NCBI GenBank assembly: GCA_026692885.1
Contig: JAPLNJ010000251.1
Span: 1-13,343, forward strand
Direction of reading: 5' to 3'
From: Planctomycetota bacterium
Lineage (GTDB): Bacteria > Planctomycetota > Planctomycetia > Pirellulales > Pirellulaceae
DNA length: 13,343 nt
The notes beneath the pieces were generated by a model. It ran no database searches and was not told where the DNA came from. It was given only the letters and a program-made list of their open reading frames with translations. Position numbers and translations under genes: made by a program. The stretch's first letter is position 1. Each line of letters begins with the position of its first letter. This document shows, piece by piece, positions 5,377 through 12,925 of this stretch.

Positions 5377-8265
5377 TTATCCGTCGAGACCTTCCTTCGC
5401 TCGCTTCAGGTTTAGCGCCAACAGCGCGGCCAGGAGGTCATCGTCACTCATCGCCGGGTCCCAGCCGTAAGCGGCAAAAACGGCGGCATCCAGCTGCTTG
5501 TGAGTCAAGTCCAGCCAGGTGGGGCGTTTGTTGTAGAGGTTGGTCAGCGTGCGTTGCTTCAGTTCTTTGGCGCAGTCTTCGTCCTTGGGCACCAACCGCG
5601 GGTAGCGAACCGTGCCGATGCCCAGCAGATCAGGTTCGTGGACGTAGCGTGCCCACGGGCCAGACTTGGAGCCGGGAAACTCCAGCACGTCTTGCCGTGT
5701 CCATTCGGGAGGATTGAGCCAGTTGCTACGGAGACGGTCCAACTCTTTCGCCGCTACAGCAATCGCCTCACGCTGGTCGCCGGTCGGTTTGGGAAACGGG
5801 AATGTCTCGAAACAGGTTGTCGGGGTGTAGCGATCGCCGCTCTCTTTCTCCCTTAACTGAGTACCCCTTGCGTAGGCCCAAACGTAGTGGATATGTGAAT
5901 GGAGGATTCCCAGGAAGTAGTCGTCTGATTGAGAAAAAACGATCACCACGTTGGCGGGCAGGCAAACAATCGGAAGCCACGTTAGGATTCGATGCTTCGC
6001 CACCATGCAAGTTGCGACATACCGCTGGTGAAGAGATAACGCTGTTCGCATTGCCGGGCGAGTCTCGGCGTAAAGCCACCACTTCTTTCTGTATGTCTCA
6101 CGGTTATTCGTCTCCCGTACAGGTCGGACGACGCTATTCACGTATTCGAATGGCTGTTCATATCCCGCAGCCCAATCCAGAGTACCGTTGATCCCAAAAT
6201 CGATCGTCCATTGGTGCCTTTGCCTCTGATTCAGGTCTTTCCCGTTTTGGTACGGACGAATCACGTCGCTGTTTGATCTGCCACATGCGTTCGGGGCACA
6301 CAGCATCTTTACTCCCAATTCGAAATCGATGTCGAAAGCGCCGGCAGGCGTAATGCCCATGAAGCTCATGTCGTCGTTTTCCGGCAGACGTTGGGCGGAA
6401 ATCAATCCCAGTCCTGCGGTAAGGTCCGCAGATATTGCCGTACAATGCGTGCCGTCCAAGCTTCTCTGATTTTCGCGACCATCATCGAATCCAACGAGGG
6501 AAACATGGACGTTCGCCCCGTCCAATACCCAGTCCCTGTCCCTGATGGCAAAAAAGATGCATCCTGATTCACTGACTCGCTGCAGAACTTTCACATTTGC
6601 CCCACCGCGAATACCTTGCGTCGCCAACAACCCAGCTCGATTGCATTTCGTGTCCTCGATTTGTCGTCGCGACTTTTCAAACCAGTAGCAGCACAAGTCC
6701 GATTCCCGCGGAACCCTCCCGTCCCATACCTGAAATACGGCGTCCACGTACTTATCGCCAAGGTTCATGCGCAACATCTTCCCGCCCAAGAATGGCGGGT
6801 TGCCGACGATAAAATCTGCCGCGGGCCATTCGGGTTCCTTCGGGTTATCCGGGTCGGTCAGGTCCAAAATGGCGTCCATCCGCCGAATGCTTTCGATAGG
6901 TTCCAAGACCGGATTTCGGGGCGGGGTGAAACCGTTGTCACGCATCCACTGCAGGAAGCCAATCCAGATAACCACTTGGGCCAGTTGCTGGGCATAGGGA
7001 TTGATCTCGATACCGTGCAACTGCATCGGGCGCACTTGCGGCAACAGGCCAACGTAGCTCGCCCCGTAGGAAATCACTTCCTTTTCCAAGTCCAAGAGCA
7101 GATTTAGAGCCACGTACAGAAAGTTGCCCGAACCGCACGCCGGGTCTAAAATCGTGACGTGCGCCAACCGTTCGACGAAGTCTCGTAACGCCTTGTCGCG
7201 CTGCTTGATCTTCTTTTTCTTGACGGCTGGCGACTTGGATGCCGCAATCTCGGTTGTCAGTTTGTCGCACTCGGATTGGACTTCTTCCCACTCACGCCGC
7301 AAGGGCTGCATGACGACCGGCTTTACGAGCGTCTCGATGTCTTCTCGGCTGGTGTAGTGGGCGCCAATCTGGGAGCGTTTTGCCGGGTCGAGGGTGCGTT
7401 CAAACAACGTGCCGAAAATGGACGGCTCTACCGCGCTCCAATCGAAACCGGCTAACGTGCCCAGCGTTTCGATTTCCGTTGCCCTCAGTTCGATGGCCTT
7501 GGCATCATCGAACAGGCCGCCGTTGAAGTACAGGATCTCGTCGGCCCCGAAGTTGCCACCGTTGCACATGGCTTGGAACAAGTCGGCCAGCAACTTGGAC
7601 AGCCGCGCCGGCTCCTTCTTGGCGCCGGTCAACAGCCGGGAGAACAGCTTGCCGGGCAGTAGGTCGATGTCTTCGGCGAACATGCAGAACATAAGTTTCA
7701 TCAGGAAGTGGGCCGCGTCCGGGGCCGGAATTCCGCGTACTCGCATGCCGTCCGCGAGTTGGCCGAACAACTCCGCCGCCTGCTTGGTGATACCCTCGCT
7801 GGTCTGACCCGGCCGGAGTGATTCGGGGGCCGTAAAGACTCGCCGTAGCACGTCCAGATTCTCCGGCGCGGCGAGTCCTTCCAGGTCGAACGTGTAGACC
7901 TTTTTCGCCGTGCTGGTGAAGTTGGTATGGATCTCGAAGCGGTTTAGGTCGCAGACCACCAGCAGGGGCGGGTTGTCCAGGGATTCCCGGTACAAGAGCA
8001 GTTGCTCGTAGGCGGCTTTCAGGTCCTTCTTCTTGCCCTTGTACTCCCAGCCGAAATGGCCTCGCATCCAAACGTCCGCCCAGCCGTCACCGCCGCCGGT
8101 CTTTTTCACGCCCCGCTCGAAGGTGTACCAGGCTCCTTGTGGGTCTGCCGTCGCCGGCTTGGGCTGTTCGAGTAAATCGCAGATGTCCAGGAAGTGCTGT
8201 TGGCACGCGCTCCGTTCCGACAGCGTAACGCTTTGCCATTTGGCGACGAATTCTTGCGGGGTCAT
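5377..8265 (-). CDS. type IIL (MmeI-like) restriction enzyme and DNA adenine methyltransferase
   Basis: A single 962-residue chain that, as in MmeI, should both methylate adenine in one strand of its site and cut at a distance. Numbering from MTPQEF, D64-x9-E74-Y-K76 matches the PD-(D/E)xK nuclease motif of MmeI exactly in spacing. A helical linker follows (about 150-300), then HYTS (303-306). SAM motif I is DPACGSG (374-380) and motif IV is NPPF (489-492). The target recognition region follows (roughly 590-830), with a C-terminal helical part ending near AAYGWDPAMSDDDLLAALLALN. An in-frame ATG at 8280 would add five residues; the 8265 start fits the family opening, and neither has a clear ribosome site. 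All key residues are intact. Specificity cannot be read from sequence. A 191-base piece of this gene (6974-7164) recurs at 11588-11778. Confidence 0.92.
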   Translation of the reverse strand: MTPQEFVAKWQSVTLSERSACQQHFLDICDLLEQPKPATADPQGAWYTFERGVKKTGGGDGWADVWMRGHFGWEYKGKKKDLKAAYEQLLLYRESLDNPPLLVVCDLNRFEIHTNFTSTAKKVYTFDLEGLAAPENLDVLRRVFTAPESLRPGQTSEGITKQAAELFGQLADGMRVRGIPAPDAAHFLMKLMFCMFAEDIDLLPGKLFSRLLTGAKKEPARLSKLLADLFQAMCNGGNFGADEILYFNGGLFDDAKAIELRATEIETLGTLAGFDWSAVEPSIFGTLFERTLDPAKRSQIGAHYTSREDIETLVKPVVMQPLRREWEEVQSECDKLTTEIAASKSPAVKKKKIKQRDKALRDFVERLAHVTILDPACGSGNFLYVALNLLLDLEKEVISYGASYVGLLPQVRPMQLHGIEINPYAQQLAQVVIWIGFLQWMRDNGFTPPRNPVLEPIESIRRMDAILDLTDPDNPKEPEWPAADFIVGNPPFLGGKMLRMNLGDKYVDAVFQVWDGRVPRESDLCCYWFEKSRRQIEDTKCNRAGLLATQGIRGGANVKVLQRVSESGCIFFAIRDRDWVLDGANVHVSLVGFDDGRENQRSLDGTHCTAISADLTAGLGLISAQRLPENDDMSFMGITPAGAFDIDFELGVKMLCAPNACGRSNSDVIRPYQNGKDLNQRQRHQWTIDFGINGTLDWAAGYEQPFEYVNSVVRPVRETNNRETYRKKWWLYAETRPAMRTALSLHQRYVATCMVAKHRILTWLPIVCLPANVVIVFSQSDDYFLGILHSHIHYVWAYARGTQLREKESGDRYTPTTCFETFPFPKPTGDQREAIAVAAKELDRLRSNWLNPPEWTRQDVLEFPGSKSGPWARYVHEPDLLGIGTVRYPRLVPKDEDCAKELKQRTLTNLYNKRPTWLDLTHKQLDAAVFAAYGWDPAMSDDDLLAALLALNLKRAKEGLDG

Positions 8266-8280
8266 GGGTTGGCATCGCAA

Positions 8281-8602
8281 CAGGTGAAAGTGTCCGGGCC
8301 CGTCAGTCGCGGGTTAGTCTAGTGATTCCAGGGCTGACACGCAGCAGGGGCCTAACCCATCGACGCGAATGAATCTGAAGCTGCGGCGTCTGGGCATTGA
8401 CTTTGAGCGTGTTCGAGCAGGCCTACCGATTGAACAAGGAAGTAGCGATAGCTGGCTATGGCAGGCTGTGGAAGCTGAAGCCGGCTGCCTACGCTCCGCC
8501 CAAGCGGAACGATGTTTGCCGAGACGGACAGACTGCGGAACGGGTAGGGCTTGTAAGGCACTGCTGTGAACATCTTGCGGTTGTCCAAGTCCTCAATTTT
8601 CT
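8281..8602. other. gene-free stretch upstream of the R-M gene
   Basis: About 320 bases without a supported gene. Frames open on both strands (for example a long minus frame crossing 8352-9434) lack ribosome sites and run through palindromic repeats, so I do not call them. The promoter of the R-M gene should lie near 8280-8400, but I see no clear boxes. Confidence 0.5.
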
Positions 8603-8675
8603 CGTTCCGACGCTCTGCGTCGGAACGTAAGCCACGGACGCTCTGCGTCAGTGGGCAGACGACGCGGAGCGTCAA
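8603..8675. repeat. cluster of GACGC-type hairpins
   Basis: CGTTCCGACGC-TCT-GCGTCGGAACG is a perfect 11-bp hairpin at 8603-8627. Two shorter relatives follow: GACGC-TCT-GCGTC at 8637-8649 and GACGC-GGA-GCGTC at 8661-8673. They share the core with the outer arm of the next element, so they look like copies of one intergenic repeat family. Confidence 0.65.
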
Positions 8676-8683
8676 AACATTTG

Positions 8684-8851
8684 CGTTCCCACGCGGAGAG
8701 GCTGTGAAAAAATCGTAGGGTGGGCCAAGTACTCGCGGCCCACCGTCGCAAGCAAGGCCGTTTCCTTGGAATTGGTGGGCCGCGAGTACTGGGCCCACCC
8801 TACCGCGAATCGTGTTCGCACATTCTTTCACAGCCTCGGAGCGTGGGAACG
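8684..8851. repeat. 168-base nested palindrome
   Basis: The outer arms 8684-8709 and 8826-8851 (26 bases) are complementary except for a 4-base block. They begin CGTTCCCACGC and end AGGCTGTGAAA. Inside, arms 8715-8744 and 8774-8803 (30 bases, one mismatch) begin GTAGGGTGGGCC and end CGGCCCACC. The inner unit looks like an insertion of one hairpin repeat into another. There is no gene inside. Confidence 0.75.
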
Positions 8852-8880
8852 AGAGAGGCGTGAAGATGTTCACAACTCCT

Positions 8881-9020
8881 GTAGGCCGGAACAAGCAACC
8901 GGAAACACTGCCGGAACTTCGGTCGCTTCCGGCGCATGGCATCTGCACCAAGCGGGTTCTTCCTGCGAGCGTCGGTTGCGCCGTTCCGGCATAGCCTTGC
9001 GCGACCTCGTTCCGGCCTAC
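8881..9020. repeat. third inverted-repeat unit
   Basis: GTAGGCCGGAAC (8881-8892) is exactly inverted at 9009-9020. Between them lie smaller inverted pairs such as GCCGGAA/TTCCGGC and TGCCGGAAC/GTTCCGGCA. It ends 22 bases before the stop of the lipoprotein gene, so it may also serve as its 3' structure. Confidence 0.6.
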
Positions 9021-9042
9021 GCGAATAATCCGGGGGTCAGGA

Positions 9043-9465
9043 CTACTTCGAGGTGACGTCGAACTTGAATTCGTTGGGGCCTCCCGGCTTGACCTCCGCC
9101 GTAAGCGTGCTCTCCGTGTTGTACTTGGGGGGAATGTAGTTCTCTCGCCCTGCGCCCAGTTCTTTCGCCTTGTCGCCATACATGGCCACTGCGGCGGGGT
9201 CCGGCGGGACTTCTCGCAAGGCAACAATCTCGACGCGGCGTGAGCCCGCCTGGGCCTCGCCCTGGAATCTCCCGGCCTTGATCGGGATCGCATCGATCGT
9301 TGCGGATTCAATGGTTCGGAAGTAGACCTCCCCTTCCGAGAGCGGCTGGCTATCGATTGTAACCGTTCCGCTGACGGAATACTTCTTGAGTTCGGCCTTT
9401 CCGCCGCAGCCGCACATGGCGAGGCAGACGACAAGGAAACCCACGCAGACGACTTGCTTAATCAT
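9043..9465 (-). CDS. small lipoprotein of the planctomycete DUF1559-associated type
   Basis: The 140-residue protein starts at ATG 9465, which has GGGAGG 7 bases upstream; an in-frame ATG at 9486 lacks this. Residues 1-20 are a lipoprotein signal (MIKQ, a hydrophobic core, then AMCGCGG), with Cys20 after Gly19 as the likely lipidated residue. The rest is a small beta-sandwich-like domain: KYSVSGTVTIDSQPLSEGEVYF, then AGRFQGEAQAGSRRVEIVA. This resembles carboxypeptidase-regulatory-like modules common in this phylum. It follows the DUF1559 gene on the same strand by 110 bases, a frequent planctomycete arrangement. The function is unknown; it is probably an envelope protein. Confidence 0.85.
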   Translation of the reverse strand: MIKQVVCVGFLVVCLAMCGCGGKAELKKYSVSGTVTIDSQPLSEGEVYFRTIESATIDAIPIKAGRFQGEAQAGSRRVEIVALREVPPDPAAVAMYGDKAKELGAGRENYIPPKYNTESTLTAEVKPGGPNEFKFDVTSK

Positions 9466-9575
9466 CGGAAACCTCCCAAGTCCCACCCTTAGATCGTAAC
9501 ATCCGCCACAGAAGCGGGAACAAATGTCCCCGCCTGGGCCCCATCACGACGCCTGGCAATCACTTCCGCGATGCT

Positions 9576-10652
9576 CTAATAGGCGCCGATCGGGTTGCCA
9601 TCATCGCGGGTGGCTAGTTGAGCCAGCGTGGCTGCTGGCGTCGCATCCGCGACGAAGCGAACCGACCCGTCGCAAAGCACGACCATCGCACCGCCCGGAT
9701 GGGCGGAATTAACAGGAATGTTATTCCCGACATTACCGCAGACCCCCATCCCACCACAGTTGCCTCCCGGCGGCCAAGTGCCGTTTTGATTGACGGCATA
9801 GCGAATCGTAGTCGTGTTGAAGGCCCGTGCATCGCCGCCATTATTAAAGTTTGGCGGTGAAGACGTCGCGTTGACCCCGATCAACCAGCCATCACCCGAT
9901 CCAGCGTTCCAAGCATTCTTGACGCCATCGGTGGTAATGATGAAGTTTCCCTGTTCGACTGCGGCCAGGCAATTACTGGTGCCATCGGTGATGGCGCTGT
10001 AGTTGGTCGTGCTGTTAGGGTACAGCACGCCGCCGGCCGCGACGATGCCGCCCGTACAACAGCCCGCACCACCCCCGCCCGTGCTCGTTCTGGTTTCCGC
10101 GTAGCCGAGAATCAATCCGTTGATTGCGCCCGACACTCCGGCGTAGGTGGGAAGTGTCGGATTCGTGCCGTTAAAGCCCGTTCCCGAAGCGAACGCGGGC
10201 AACGGCGATGATGGGCAACGGTAGCCGGGAATCAGGAGGTTGTTGGCCAAGTTGTAGTTGTTCGTAGCGGCGCCGGTGCCCCAGCCTGAACCGCCGGTGA
10301 ACTGGAAGCTGTCGTACATCGTCCCCATCTCGATGTACGGCAGGATGTAGACCAGCCATGAGCTGCCTTCCCCGCCAGCGGCTGTGCCAAACGGTGATTG
10401 ATCCTGAGCTCCTCCAGGCGGCAGTCGCTTGTAGATATCGTGATGGTTCTGCAAAGCCAGCCCCAATTGCTTGAGATTGTTGCTGCACTGGGCACGGCGC
10501 GATGCCTCGCGGGCTGCCTGGATCGCGGGCAAGAGCAAGGCCACCAAAATCCCGATGATCGCGATGACGACCAGCAATTCCACCAGGGTAAAGCCGATCC
10601 GAACTCGTGAGCGGAGACCATCATGCCGCCGTAATGCAAGTGCGTTCAACAT
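9576..10652 (-). CDS. DUF1559 pilin-like protein with H-x9-DG motif
   Basis: The 358-residue protein has a type IV prepilin-like N-terminus: short basic leader, cleavage expected between Gly20 and Phe21, Glu25 at +5, and the hydrophobic helix LVELLVVIAIIGILVALL. Then comes REASRRAQCSNNLKQLGLALQNHHD, the usual opening of DUF1559. The Gly/Asn/Thr-rich middle is followed by His318-x9-Asp-Gly (328-329). ATG 10652 is chosen because AGGAAGG lies 6 bases upstream; ATG 10673 is an alternative. Such proteins are highly paralogous in planctomycetes and are thought to be surface or pseudopilus components. The small lipoprotein gene follows. Confidence 0.93.
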   Translation of the reverse strand: MLNALALRRHDGLRSRVRIGFTLVELLVVIAIIGILVALLLPAIQAAREASRRAQCSNNLKQLGLALQNHHDIYKRLPPGGAQDQSPFGTAAGGEGSSWLVYILPYIEMGTMYDSFQFTGGSGWGTGAATNNYNLANNLLIPGYRCPSSPLPAFASGTGFNGTNPTLPTYAGVSGAINGLILGYAETRTSTGGGGAGCCTGGIVAAGGVLYPNSTTNYSAITDGTSNCLAAVEQGNFIITTDGVKNAWNAGSGDGWLIGVNATSSPPNFNNGGDARAFNTTTIRYAVNQNGTWPPGGNCGGMGVCGNVGNNIPVNSAHPGGAMVVLCDGSVRFVADATPAATLAQLATRDDGNPIGAY

Positions 10653-10801
10653 AGAATGCCTTCCTGTGAACAAGACAGAAAAAAGAACAGAAATACAGTA
10701 ATTGTGAGACCCGACCGAACTGTGGTGCTGCAGTCTCTAGGAGGGAATCACAAGGCGGGGAACAAACGGGGGGGGCACGATCTAACGCGACCGGCTGGAG
10801 A

Positions 10802-10828
10802 ATCATAACGTTAATGCATGCTGAGCAA
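10802..10828 (-). promoter_or_regulatory. possible promoter of the DUF1559 gene
   Basis: On the minus strand TATGAT (10807-10802) matches a -10 box in five of six bases. TTGCTC (10828-10823) could be a -35, but the spacer is only 15 bases. It would give a leader of about 140 bases. Weak support. Confidence 0.25.
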
Positions 10829-11216
10829 TCTGTAAAGCAATCTGAAAAAGAATAGCGGAGGGCCGCTTTCCTGTGCCTGGTTGATCGGCGGTGTTCGCAG
10901 CACGCTTCTCGGCGTTTGCCGGTTTTCCGGGGCCGTCGCAACTAGTTGTGGTGACCGCGATTTTTCCCAAATAGGAGCATCATCATGTCCGCTGCAAGCG
11001 GCCGTCGCCGCAGGGCATCTTGGCCGCGGGATTGGAGGTCACAAACTGTGACCGGTTCGTCTCCCACGACATGAACCTCGACGGGATTCCACAAGGCGAC
11101 CGCGACGCGTGACCCATGTGTGAAACCCCGTTGGGGTTTGGCTGGTGACGGCGCCGCCAACCCAGGGTGCGCTGCGCGACCCTGGGCTTTGTTGTTGAAC
11201 GCCTACGGCGTTGATT
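10829..11216. other. gene-free stretch with palindrome and repeat
   Basis: No supported gene between the DUF1559 leader and the ORF6N remnant. It holds GTCACA-AAC-TGTGAC at 11038-11052, a perfect 6-bp inverted repeat resembling a regulator site. The repeat unit is described separately. Minus-strand frames here only read through the repeat. Confidence 0.5.
11123..11212. repeat. intergenic repeat made of three hairpins
   Basis: Three hairpins follow in order: AAACCCC-GTT-GGGGTTT (11123-11139), CCCAGGGT-(10)-ACCCTGGG (11161-11186, then CTTTGTTGTT) and AACGCC-TAC-GGCGTT (11198-11212). I have a strong impression that this composite recurs in planctomycete genomes, where it is often mistaken for a coding frame; I could not check this. 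It abuts the break in the ORF6N remnant. Confidence 0.6.
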
Positions 11217-11219
11217 CGG

Positions 11220-11291
11220 CCCGCGGAGCGATAAGATCAAGCGTTCGATCCGCTCGGCGGGAATCAACGCGGTTATTGGTTTTCGGGCCAT
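11220..11291 (-). pseudogene. N-terminal remnant of an ORF6N-domain gene
   Basis: ATG 11291 opens 24 codons: MARKPITALIPAERIERLIL then SLRG. This resembles the start of ORF6N-domain proteins, in which the next residues are normally a QKVxLDxDLAxLYGV segment. Here the frame instead runs into the hairpin repeat, so the gene is cut. It begins 21 bases after the stop of the hsdS remnant on the same strand; ORF6N/RhuM-type genes are often found within type I R-M operons. The match is short, so confidence is moderate. Confidence 0.5.
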
Positions 11292-11312
11292 GCCAAGTTG
11301 GTCCCCGTTCCG

Positions 11313-11587
11313 TCAAAGTCGGCCCGAATACGCGGCTCGAAGCAGTGCGGATCGGAACGCCCGCAGTGCGTCAACTTGGGCTTCGGCCGCGGCCCGCGCC
11401 CGCTCCACGGCGGCCATCTGGTCCTTCAGAATCGCCGCGAGGCGACGTTGCTCGTCAAGAGGCGGAAGGGCAATTGGGATTCCGCGAATCGTATCCTGGG
11501 TGATGTTCTTCATGGAACTGCTGGCACCGGTGGCGTTTCCTTCGATGAAACTCCGACAGGAGGGGCTTCTCAGTGCCAGTTCCAAGT
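11313..11587 (-). pseudogene. C-terminal remnant of type I R-M specificity subunit HsdS
   Basis: About 90 codons survive, ending at TGA 11315-11313. They read YLELALRSPSCRSFI, then MKNITQDTIRGIPIALPPLDEQRRLAA, then a helical Ala/Arg-rich coiled segment ending LLRAAYSGRL. This is the end of a target recognition domain plus the distal conserved helix of HsdS; IPxxLPPLDEQRR is diagnostic. Both recognition domains and the start are missing. At its upstream end it changes without a gap, and out of frame, into the type IIL fragment. Confidence 0.85.
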
Positions 11588-11778
11588 ACTTGGGCCAGTT
11601 GCTGGGCATAGGGATTGATCTCGATACCGTGCAACTGCATCGGGCGCACTTGCGGCAACAGGCCAACGTAGCTCGCCCCGTAGGAAATCACTTCCTTTTC
11701 CAAGTCCAGAAGCAGATTTAGAGCCACCTACAAAAAGTTGCCCGAACCGCACGCCGGGTCCAAAATCGTGACGTGCGC
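11588..11778 (-). pseudogene. duplicated fragment of the type IIL methyltransferase (motif I region)
   Basis: This 191-base segment matches 6974-7164 of the intact type IIL gene in the same orientation with five differences that I count by eye (about 97%). It encodes AHVTILDPACGSGNFL, then INPYAQQLAQV. One difference turns the Tyr after GSGNFL into TAG (11730-11728), so it cannot be translated through. Outside 11588 and 11778 the similarity stops abruptly. It is out of frame with the hsdS piece. Confidence 0.9.
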
Positions 11779-11888
11779 AAGGGCGAGGCTCCTGCCAAGC
11801 CGGACGCGGCCCATGGCTCGGTGGCGATTCGCCCTCCCAGCTCGCCGTTCCACTAACTGCGCAGGACTCAATAATGCTACCGCGCACC

Positions 11889-11920
11889 GACTGGGGCATT
11901 CCTGTGACTCTGCCCCAGTC
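11889..11920 (-). terminator. 10-bp hairpin after the TIM-barrel gene
   Basis: GACTGGGGCA (11889-11898) and TGCCCCAGTC (11911-11920) pair perfectly around a 12-base loop, 37 bases past the stop of the gene. No T run follows on the minus strand, so it may be an RNA-stabilising hairpin or a Rho-assisted end. Confidence 0.4.
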
Positions 11921-11956
11921 AGTGATTCGCTGCGGTCCGCATCCCAGACCGGGTCG

Positions 11957-12925
11957 CTACTGCCCCGCGTTAATCAGGTCCAGTCGGCGGTTGAACTCCT
12001 CCAGGGACAGTCCGCCGTCCTCGATCGACATCCAGCCGTTGTAGCCGACGTCGTCCAGTGCTCTGCGCACCTCGGGCCAGTTGATGCTGCCGTCGCGCGG
12101 ATGCACGAAGCTACCGCCGTGGCCGTCGGGGTTGAGCTTGAAGTCCTTGACGTGGCACTTGACCGTCAGTTTGCCGAGCGCGCGGATCCAGACTTCCGGC
12201 TTCTCGTACTTCACATGGTTGCCGATGTCAAAGTAAGCCTTGACCCACGGATTGTTGAACGAGGCCACGAAATTGGCGAAGATGGCCGGCTTGACCCACA
12301 GATTGTTCCAGACGTTCTCCAGAGCGATGATCACGCCGGCCTTCTCGGCCGCGGGAATCAGTTTCTCGACGGCCTGACGCGAGGTATCCGTAGCATGGTT
12401 CTGGGCCTCGATGTACGCCTGGTACTTCGAGTTGTCGCCCTTGACCACGCGTTGGACATGCCCGGTCTTCTCGTCGAATTCGATGTCGAATTCCCATGCT
12501 TCCGGCATCGGCATGCCGCCGATCCGGCAGGGCACTAACAGCACCGCGTCGGCGCCGTAGCCTTGGGCGGCCTTCAGCGCGGTCTCGACGGCGGCGATGT
12601 CGTTGGCGACTTGTTCGGGCTTGTTGCTGTTGAAGTTCGCCCAGCCGTACAGCACCGAGTGGATCCGCATGCCGAATTCTGCCGCCAACGTGCGAGCCGC
12701 CGCAGCCGCCTCGGGCTTGGCCTTGCAATCGGTCGATTCGATCCCTTCGAATCCGGCCGCTTTCCACGCGGTCAGCGTGGCTTCGGTCGGCGTGCCGAGC
12801 AGCGCCTTGTGCAGTTTCGTCTTGAACTCCGCAGCCGGCAGCCGGCCGGCGGTCATGAGTCCCAAACCGGCCACCGCCGAAGTAGCCAGAAAATCACGTC
12901 GCGTGCAGGGAAGTGGTTGATGCAT
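11957..12925 (-). CDS. Tat-exported sugar phosphate isomerase/epimerase-like TIM-barrel protein
   Basis: The 322-residue protein starts at ATG 12925, with GGAG 7 bases upstream; the in-frame ATG at 12946 lacks one. Residues 1-32 are a twin-arginine signal (RRDFLAT at 9-15, hydrophobic AVAGLGLM, then a probable cut near LPAAE). The rest is a xylose-isomerase-like barrel (AP endonuclease 2 superfamily). Likely metal and active-site residues are Glu203 (IALENVWNN), Asp233 (YFDIGNH), His258 (CHVKDFK) and Glu302 (SIEDGG). GSINWPEVRRAL (279-290) is typical of the family. The substrate is not predictable; related proteins act on keto-sugars or inositol derivatives. No operon partner is visible, and a hairpin follows the gene. 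Confidence 0.92.
   Translation of the reverse strand: MHQPLPCTRRDFLATSAVAGLGLMTAGRLPAAEFKTKLHKALLGTPTEATLTAWKAAGFEGIESTDCKAKPEAAAAARTLAAEFGMRIHSVLYGWANFNSNKPEQVANDIAAVETALKAAQGYGADAVLLVPCRIGGMPMPEAWEFDIEFDEKTGHVQRVVKGDNSKYQAYIEAQNHATDTSRQAVEKLIPAAEKAGVIIALENVWNNLWVKPAIFANFVASFNNPWVKAYFDIGNHVKYEKPEVWIRALGKLTVKCHVKDFKLNPDGHGGSFVHPRDGSINWPEVRRALDDVGYNGWMSIEDGGLSLEEFNRRLDLINAGQ

Noticed and set aside
8603..9020. CRISPR array
   Set aside because: The repeated units are inverted, of unequal size and without regularly spaced direct repeats and unique spacers.
8352..9434. 360-codon minus-strand open frame
   Set aside because: It crosses the nested palindromes and the lipoprotein gene in another frame, has no ribosome site and reads as low-complexity Arg/Ser.
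11313..11666. A single fused hsdS/type IIL protein
   Set aside because: The type IIL part is in a different frame from the hsdS part and contains a stop in its own frame, so no functional fusion is encoded.
11738..12538. 266-codon plus-strand open frame
   Set aside because: It starts in the decayed R-M fragment and runs antisense to the TIM-barrel gene.
12228..12767. 179-codon minus-strand frame
   Set aside because: It is a frame shadow of the TIM-barrel gene, Arg-rich and without motifs.
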